39,057 nt of DNA from NCBI GenBank assembly GCA_002361615.1, contig DETK01000038.1, forward strand, positions 125,185-164,241, written 5' to 3'. The notes below the pieces were generated by a model. It saw only the letters and a list, made by a program, of their open reading frames with translations, searched no databases and was not told where the DNA came from. Within the stretch, counting starts at the first letter, position 1, and each line of letters starts with the position of its first letter. Shown here piece after piece: positions 34,426-39,057 of this stretch. The position numbers and the translations under genes were made by a program. The stretch is from Bacteroidales bacterium UBA3290. Lineage in GTDB: Bacteria; Bacteroidota; Bacteroidia; Bacteroidales; UBA932.

Positions 34426-36420
34426 ATGTTCAAAAAGGGCTTCTTCCTTCTTGTACTCGCCCTGGCCTCCGCCTGGACGGCTTTTGCGCAGTACGACCTC
34501 GACCACTTCTACTATAGCGGCCGCCAGGCGCTCATTGACGGGAAGTACGCCCAGGCCATCGAGAGCTTCAACATCCTGTCGCATCTCGACAGCACGGTGT
34601 ACGAAGCCTATTTCTTCCGCGGCATCGCCAAATACAATCTCGGCGACTTCGCCGGCGCCCAGCGCGACTTCGACCGCACGCTCCACTTCAATCCGATCTA
34701 TACGCCGGCCTATCACTACCGCGCCATTACGCTGAGCCGCATCGGCAAGTACGACGACGCGCTCCGCGACCTGGAGGAAGCTGTGGACCTGCGCCCGAGC
34801 TACACGGGACTCTATTTCAGCCGCGGCGTAACCTATTTCCTCTCGCAGCAGTTCGACAAGGCCATCAAGGACTTCAACATATTTATCCGCAAGGAACCCA
34901 AGGAGAGTGATGCCTACCTGAACCGCGGAGCCTGCTATCTCTATCTGGGCGACACGACCCAGGCCCTGGCCGACTACAATAAGGCCATCGCCCTGAACCG
35001 TTATGATCCGGAGGGATATGTGCGCCGTTCCCGCGTCTATGCCATGCGGCAGCAGACCGACAAGGCGGTTGAAGACCTCGACGTGGCGCTGAAACTCGAC
35101 AGCACCAATACGTATGCCTTCTTCAACCGGGCCATCCTGAAATATGACCGCAGGGACATCGTGGGTGCCCTTTCCGACCTGAACCGCGTGCTGGAGGAGG
35201 AACCGGGCAATGCACTGACCCTGTACAACCGGGCGCTGATCTATGCGCAGGTAGGCGATTTCGCCTCGGCGCTCGACGACTATGACCGGGTGCTCAACAT
35301 CAATCCCAACAACGTGCTGGCCTATTTCAACCGCGCGGCCGTGTTCATGGAACTGGGACGCTACCGGGACGCGATGGACGACTATTCGCAGGCCATCAAC
35401 CTGTATCCCGATTTCGCGAAGGCGTACATGAACCGTTCCTATGCCAAGAGCCAGCTGGGACAGTTCACCTCCGCCAAGCAGGACTACGACATCGCCCAGC
35501 GCAAGATCCGGGAGTACCAGGCCATGACGGTCGATTCCACGGGCAGGGCCGCCTTTGCCGATACGACCCGCAAGTACGACCGTCTGCTGGCGCTCGACGC
35601 CGAATTCGCCAAGAAGGATTTCGACAATGAACTCCTGCAATACCGCGACGTGGACATCCGCCTCAAACCGCTCTACAAGGTTCAGCCGGCCGACAGTGTG
35701 CGCGGCTACTCTTCGATTGCGCACCGCTTTGAAGACGCGGTAATCGATGCCTTCATTGCGCAAAGCCCGCTTGCCCTGAAGTTCGCCTCCGCCGAAAAGG
35801 AGACCCTTCGCGACGCGGTCCGCGTCCGTGAGGAGGTGAACCGCAACGTCCGGGCGAACCGCAGCAGCGACAATCTCTTCATCAAGGCGCTGGTCGAGGC
35901 GGAGAACAACCAGTTCAACACCGCGCTGGTCTGCTACGACGAGGCGATCGAAAAGTCACCCGAAACCTTCTTCTACTACATCAACCGCGGTGCCCTGCAA
36001 GCCGAGATGATCGACTTCATCTCCTCGATGGAAAACAATGTGCAGGTGCTCACGCTCGACAATGCCAATACCGTCAAGACGCGCGTCCAGGACAAGGTGA
36101 CTCGCAGCTACGACTATACCTCGGCCATCCACGACATGACGCGGGCGGCCGAACTCAATCCGGGATTCCCGTACACCTACTACAACCTCGGCAATCTGTA
36201 CTGCCTGTCGAACGACCTTCCCGAGGCCATCGTGCAGTACAGCCGTGCCATCGATCTCTATCCCTATATCGGCGAGGCCTTCTACAACCGGGGGCTTGTC
36301 CTGATCTATCTCAAGGACAAGGAAAAAGGCTGTATCGACCTGAGCACGGCCGGCGAGCTCGGCATCCAGGACGCCTACAGCGTGATCAAGAAATATTGTA
36401 AAACCGAAGAAGAACTTTAA
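34426..36420 (+). CDS. Secreted tetratricopeptide-repeat protein
   Basis: The 664-residue product has a signal peptide (MFKKGFFLLVLALASAWTAFAQ) and a long row of TPR helices. About ten consecutive 34-residue repeats fill residues 25-370, with typical lines such as AYFFRGIAKYNLGDFAGAQRD and ALTLYNRALIYAQVGDFASAL. A less regular part (about 370-480) follows, then several more repeats to the end (for example YTYYNLGNLYCLSNDLPEAI). Such proteins act as periplasmic scaffolds for protein complexes. The specific partner is unknown. The EamA transporter gene begins 7 nt after the stop, so the two are probably co-transcribed. Confidence 0.9.
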   Translation: MFKKGFFLLVLALASAWTAFAQYDLDHFYYSGRQALIDGKYAQAIESFNILSHLDSTVYEAYFFRGIAKYNLGDFAGAQRDFDRTLHFNPIYTPAYHYRAITLSRIGKYDDALRDLEEAVDLRPSYTGLYFSRGVTYFLSQQFDKAIKDFNIFIRKEPKESDAYLNRGACYLYLGDTTQALADYNKAIALNRYDPEGYVRRSRVYAMRQQTDKAVEDLDVALKLDSTNTYAFFNRAILKYDRRDIVGALSDLNRVLEEEPGNALTLYNRALIYAQVGDFASALDDYDRVLNINPNNVLAYFNRAAVFMELGRYRDAMDDYSQAINLYPDFAKAYMNRSYAKSQLGQFTSAKQDYDIAQRKIREYQAMTVDSTGRAAFADTTRKYDRLLALDAEFAKKDFDNELLQYRDVDIRLKPLYKVQPADSVRGYSSIAHRFEDAVIDAFIAQSPLALKFASAEKETLRDAVRVREEVNRNVRANRSSDNLFIKALVEAENNQFNTALVCYDEAIEKSPETFFYYINRGALQAEMIDFISSMENNVQVLTLDNANTVKTRVQDKVTRSYDYTSAIHDMTRAAELNPGFPYTYYNLGNLYCLSNDLPEAIVQYSRAIDLYPYIGEAFYNRGLVLIYLKDKEKGCIDLSTAGELGIQDAYSVIKKYCKTEEEL

Positions 36421-36427
36421 CTGGACC

Positions 36428-37324
36428 ATGTGGCTTTGGACAGCGGTCGGATCCGCAATCCTTCTGGGTATCTACGACGTCTTCAAGAAGCAGGCGTCCA
36501 CCCGCAATGATGTACTCCATATCCTTCTTTATGCGACGATGCTCTCGACCGTGCTCCTGTCGCCCTTCATCCTGACCTCCGTGTCGGGCTGGCAATGGCT
36601 GGACGGTACGGTGTTCGCGGTGGGCGACGGTACGTTGCACGACCATCTGCTGGTGCTCCTCAAGTCGGTCATCGTGGCCATATCCTGGATTACGGGCCTG
36701 ATGGGCCTCAAGAATCTGCCCATCACCACGGCCGGGACGATCAAGACTTCGCGTCCCGTGTTCGTGCTGCTGGGCTCCATCCTGATCTTCGGCGAGCGGC
36801 TCAACCCCTGGCAGTGGGTGGCGATCATCGTCGCGCTTTTCGCGTTGTGGCTGCTGGGCCGCACGAGCAAGAAGGAAGGCGTGGATTTCGTCCGCAACAA
36901 GTGGATATTCTGCATGTGGATCGCCGTCATCACGGGGGTGATCAGCGCGCTGCTCGACAAGCATCTGATGCAGGGTATGCAGCCTATGTTCGTGCAGGGG
37001 TGGTGCAATTTCTACATCACCGTGATCATGGCGGTCATCGTCCTGTTCGGCCGCTTCACGAGGCAGAAGTATTACCAGCCCTATAAGCACGACTGGGCTA
37101 TCTGGATTATCGCGCTGTTCATCACGGCTTCGGATTTCCTGTATTTCCTGTCGCTCCACAGCTCCGGCTCCATGCTGTCGGTGGTATCGATGCTGCGCCG
37201 CAGCTCTGTGATCATCACCTTCCTCTGCGGAGCCCTGATCTTCAAGGAGAAGAATCTGCGGCAGAAAGGGCTTGCCCTGCTGATCCTGCTCATCAGCATG
37301 GCGATCCTGGTCTTTGCCAGCTAG
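36428..37324 (+). CDS. EamA/DMT-superfamily transporter
   Basis: The 298-residue product has about ten hydrophobic segments, the size and layout of drug/metabolite transporters, which have two repeats of five helices. Family-like marks are the first helix WTAVGSAILLGIYDVFKKQAS, the block ITTAGTIKTSRPVFVLLGSILIFGERL that ends the first repeat, and its counterpart MLRRSSVIITFLCGALIFKEKNL in the second repeat. The substrate cannot be inferred. It follows the TPR gene by 7 nt and converges on the small membrane protein gene with only 3 nt between stops. Confidence 0.85.
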   Translation: MWLWTAVGSAILLGIYDVFKKQASTRNDVLHILLYATMLSTVLLSPFILTSVSGWQWLDGTVFAVGDGTLHDHLLVLLKSVIVAISWITGLMGLKNLPITTAGTIKTSRPVFVLLGSILIFGERLNPWQWVAIIVALFALWLLGRTSKKEGVDFVRNKWIFCMWIAVITGVISALLDKHLMQGMQPMFVQGWCNFYITVIMAVIVLFGRFTRQKYYQPYKHDWAIWIIALFITASDFLYFLSLHSSGSMLSVVSMLRRSSVIITFLCGALIFKEKNLRQKGLALLILLISMAILVFAS

Positions 37325-37327
37325 CGC

Positions 37328-37777
37328 TTAGAGATTGCGTTTTTCGAACGCGGCGGCGATGCGCTGCGCGGTGCCTTCATCGGCTGCCCGCTTGACGGCG
37401 AGTACCAGCAGGATGATGGCTACCAGCGGAAAGACCGCGCCGATGGACAGCGAATAGACCGACGACATCCTGAGGCCGGAAGGAAGCTTCGTGGTGAAGA
37501 ATTCCACGAGGATCCAGATCTGGAAACCCAGCAGCACGATGGCGTTGACGATGGCCAGGAAGACCTGGTAGAAAGGTTTCTTAGCCGAGAGCAGCGTCAC
37601 ATCGGAAATGATGAACGAAAGGACGATGAAGATGATATAGATGAGTCTGTCCCTGAATGCCACGGCATAGTGCACGCCCGTTTCCGGATTGACGGCCGTG
37701 CAGACGTTCAAGCCCAGCAGCACGATGACCAGCAGTGCCGCTGCCGCGATGAGCCAGTTGTGAGGTTTCTTCCACAT
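37328..37777 (-). CDS. Small four-helix membrane protein (DUF4293-like)
   Basis: The 149-residue product has four hydrophobic helices (about 8-27, 47-63, 71-92 and 109-128) and a short charged C-terminus. The order of helices and the ending FPLVAIILLVLAVKRAADE followed by a basic tail resemble the DUF4293 family of Bacteroidota, but the N-terminus does not carry the usual IQRIQT start, so the assignment is tentative. Function is unknown. It is preceded by a perfect -7 box 8 nt before the ATG. Confidence 0.62.
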   Translation of the reverse strand: MWKKPHNWLIAAAALLVIVLLGLNVCTAVNPETGVHYAVAFRDRLIYIIFIVLSFIISDVTLLSAKKPFYQVFLAIVNAIVLLGFQIWILVEFFTTKLPSGLRMSSVYSLSIGAVFPLVAIILLVLAVKRAADEGTAQRIAAAFEKRNL

Positions 37778-37785
37778 AGTGCCTG

Positions 37786-37793
37786 CAAAGGTA
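37786..37793 (-). promoter_or_regulatory. -7 box for the small membrane protein gene
   Basis: On the minus strand this reads TACCTTTG, a perfect TAnnTTTG match, ending 8 nt before the ATG at 37777. It sits in the 43-nt gap after the response-regulator gene. A -33 element is not evident. Confidence 0.5.
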
Positions 37794-37820
37794 GCGATAA
37801 TTTACGTGGCCTCGACTGGT

Positions 37821-38522
37821 TCAAGTAGTTTTCTTTCCGATGCGCGACCAGGCCTGGTCGCGGTAGGATTCGCCGACAGGCAAGAGGGTGCCGTCATCCA
37901 AAGTGACGGCACTTCTTTTTGCTTCCCGGATCCGGTCTAGGGATACGATATACGATTTGTGGATGCGGAGGAACTGTTCCGGGGACAGCTTTTCCAGGAT
38001 GTTCTTCATGCGGTAGAGCACGATCGTGGGGGCGGGCTCGGTATCCAGGTGAACCTTCAGGTATTCGCCCATTCCTTCGATATAACGGATGTGGGCCGTG
38101 TCGAACTGGACGGTGTGGTTGGCCGTGCTCAGGCGCAGGATGCCGTCGTCTGCTTTTCCAACTGCCCTGCGAAGCGAAAGCCGTTCCTCGAGTTTATGCA
38201 CGGCCTGCTGGAACTCGTCCAGGCTGAAGGGCTTGAGGAGATAGTCCACGGCGTTGACCCGGAATCCCTCCACGGCATAATCGGAGTAAGCGGTCGTGAA
38301 AACCACCAGCGGAGGATTCTCCAGCGAGCGCACGAACTCCATGCCCGAAAGGTCGGGCATGTTGATGTCGATCAGCAGCGCGTCAGCCTGTTCGAGCCAG
38401 GGAAGGGCTTCGCGCGTACGCGTGCAAGAGGCCAGCAGGCTGATACCCGGCGTCTTGCTGATATAGACTTCCAGCAAGCGAAGGGCGAGGGGCTCGTCGT
38501 CGATGGCCAGGACGCGGATCAT
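37821..38522 (-). CDS. LytTR-family response regulator
   Basis: Two-component transcription regulator of 233 residues. The receiver domain (about 1-120) has the acidic pair Asp8-Asp9, the phosphoacceptor Asp52 in LLIDINMPDLSG, and the KPF lysine in YLLKPFSLDEF. The LytTR DNA-binding domain (about 135-233) shows HIRYIEGMGEYLKVHL and FLRIHKSYIVSLDRI. The gene's ATG overlaps the kinase stop (ATGA, 38519-38522), so this is the cognate partner. The target genes are not known. Confidence 0.94.
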   Translation of the reverse strand: MIRVLAIDDEPLALRLLEVYISKTPGISLLASCTRTREALPWLEQADALLIDINMPDLSGMEFVRSLENPPLVVFTTAYSDYAVEGFRVNAVDYLLKPFSLDEFQQAVHKLEERLSLRRAVGKADDGILRLSTANHTVQFDTAHIRYIEGMGEYLKVHLDTEPAPTIVLYRMKNILEKLSPEQFLRIHKSYIVSLDRIREAKRSAVTLDDGTLLPVGESYRDQAWSRIGKKTT

Positions 38523-39057
38523 GCCGGGATCTTTTTGGGGGTTTCGGGGATTTCCAGGAAGACTTCGTAAGCGTTGTCTTTCTCTTCCGTGCGCAACGCA
38601 TAGCTGGCGTCGTAGAGCAGGGTGAGGCGCTTGCGGACATTGTCCAGGCCGAGTCCGTGCCGTTCGGCTTCGGCCTTGTCGTGGCAGCTGTTGCTGCAGC
38701 GAAAGACCAGCCGTCTGCCGGGATGCTCGACGGAGACTTTTACGAAAGATTCACTGTTGTAGCTGATACCGTGCTTGAAGGCATTCTCCACGAACGAAGC
38801 CAGCAGGAGCGGAGGCACGACGGCCTGGCCGCATTCTTCCGGGAAAGCGCTCTCGATCCGGACGGAGTCGGGATAGCGCAAGCGCATCAGGGAAAGATAA
38901 TTCCGCAGGTATTCCAGCTCTCTTGCAAGCGGGATGACCGGGTCGTTGCCTTCGTAGAGCACGATCCGCATCAGCTTCGAGAACTCGCTGACGGCTTCGG
39001 TCGCCTTGTCCGGGTCGGTTAGGATCAGCGACTGGATGTTGTTGAGCGTGTTCATGA
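38519..39057 (-). CDS. LytS-type sensor histidine kinase, C-terminal part (5' end outside window)
   Basis: Only the last 179 codons or so are in the window. They start inside the HisKA-like block of the LytS family (MNTLNNIQSLI; the phosphorylated histidine lies just beyond the window end). The following SKLMRIVLYEGNDPVIPLARELEYLRNYL and VPPLLLASFVENAFKHGISY (the N box) and HGLGLDNVRKRLTLLY (G box) blocks form the ATP-binding domain. The partner response regulator overlaps its stop codon. Sensor and membrane parts are not visible. Confidence 0.93.
   Translation of the reverse strand, partial: MNTLNNIQSLILTDPDKATEAVSEFSKLMRIVLYEGNDPVIPLARELEYLRNYLSLMRLRYPDSVRIESAFPEECGQAVVPPLLLASFVENAFKHGISYNSESFVKVSVEHPGRRLVFRCSNSCHDKAEAERHGLGLDNVRKRLTLLYDASYALRTEEKDNAYEVFLEIPETPKKIPA

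Overview
The window looks like chromosomal DNA of a GC-rich member of the Bacteroidales, probably gut- or host-associated. Supporting this are promoter boxes of the Bacteroidota type (TAnnTTTG at -7, often with TTG/TTTG 19-20 nt upstream), families that are characteristic of the phylum (DUF4421, DUF4434, GIN-domain DUF2807, a DUF4293-like membrane protein, LytS/LytTR pair), and glycosidases for host and plant sugars (sialidase, alpha-L-rhamnosidase, alpha-L-fucosidase). I cannot place it at genus level. No rRNA, tRNA, CRISPR array or intact insertion sequence was seen.

Layout. 1-4615: end of valS, a minimal TatA-TatC pair and an ABC-F ATPase, all on the + strand. 4616-5066: low-density stretch with a decayed transposase-like tail. 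5067-7234: sialidase and the rRNA methyltransferase RlmB. 7300-16889: a tight + strand run of GIN-domain protein, M19 dipeptidase, rhamnulokinase, GH78 rhamnosidase, an NMT1-type periplasmic binding protein and a CACHE-HAMP-PP2C phosphatase. 16894-24171 (- strand): a 2425-residue two-module nonribosomal peptide synthetase, C-A-T-C-A-T ending in a thioester reductase. 24245-25845 (+): a second membrane-bound RsbU-type phosphatase overlapping a STAS anti-anti-sigma protein. 25846-29691: DUF4421 outer-membrane-like protein, M23/LysM endopeptidase, SirB1-like protein and nucleoside phosphorylase. 29760-33252: fucosidase, Tat-signal DUF4434 lipoprotein, HD-domain protein, TfoX-like protein. 33253-33415: a small repeat/hairpin element. 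33416-39057: M28 peptidase, TPR protein, EamA transporter, small membrane protein, and a LytTR response regulator with its sensor kinase running off the end.

The part most worth attention is 14014-25845. A reductase-terminated dimodular NRPS (predicted to release a dipeptide aldehyde, possibly N-acylated by the starter C domain) lies between two RsbU/SpoIIE-type phosphatase modules. One phosphatase is translationally coupled to an orphan periplasmic binding protein, the other to a STAS protein, and the second shares a 73-bp divergent promoter region with the NRPS. This looks like a sensory partner-switching circuit arranged around a reactive peptide biosynthesis gene. The matching anti-sigma kinase, phosphopantetheinyl transferase and exporter are not in the window, so the link between the signalling genes and the NRPS is inferred from position only.

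Other points: convergent gene pairs here often have stop codons 0-5 nt apart, several promoters sit only 4-8 nt from the start codon, and the M28 peptidase has lysine where the catalytic glutamate normally lies.
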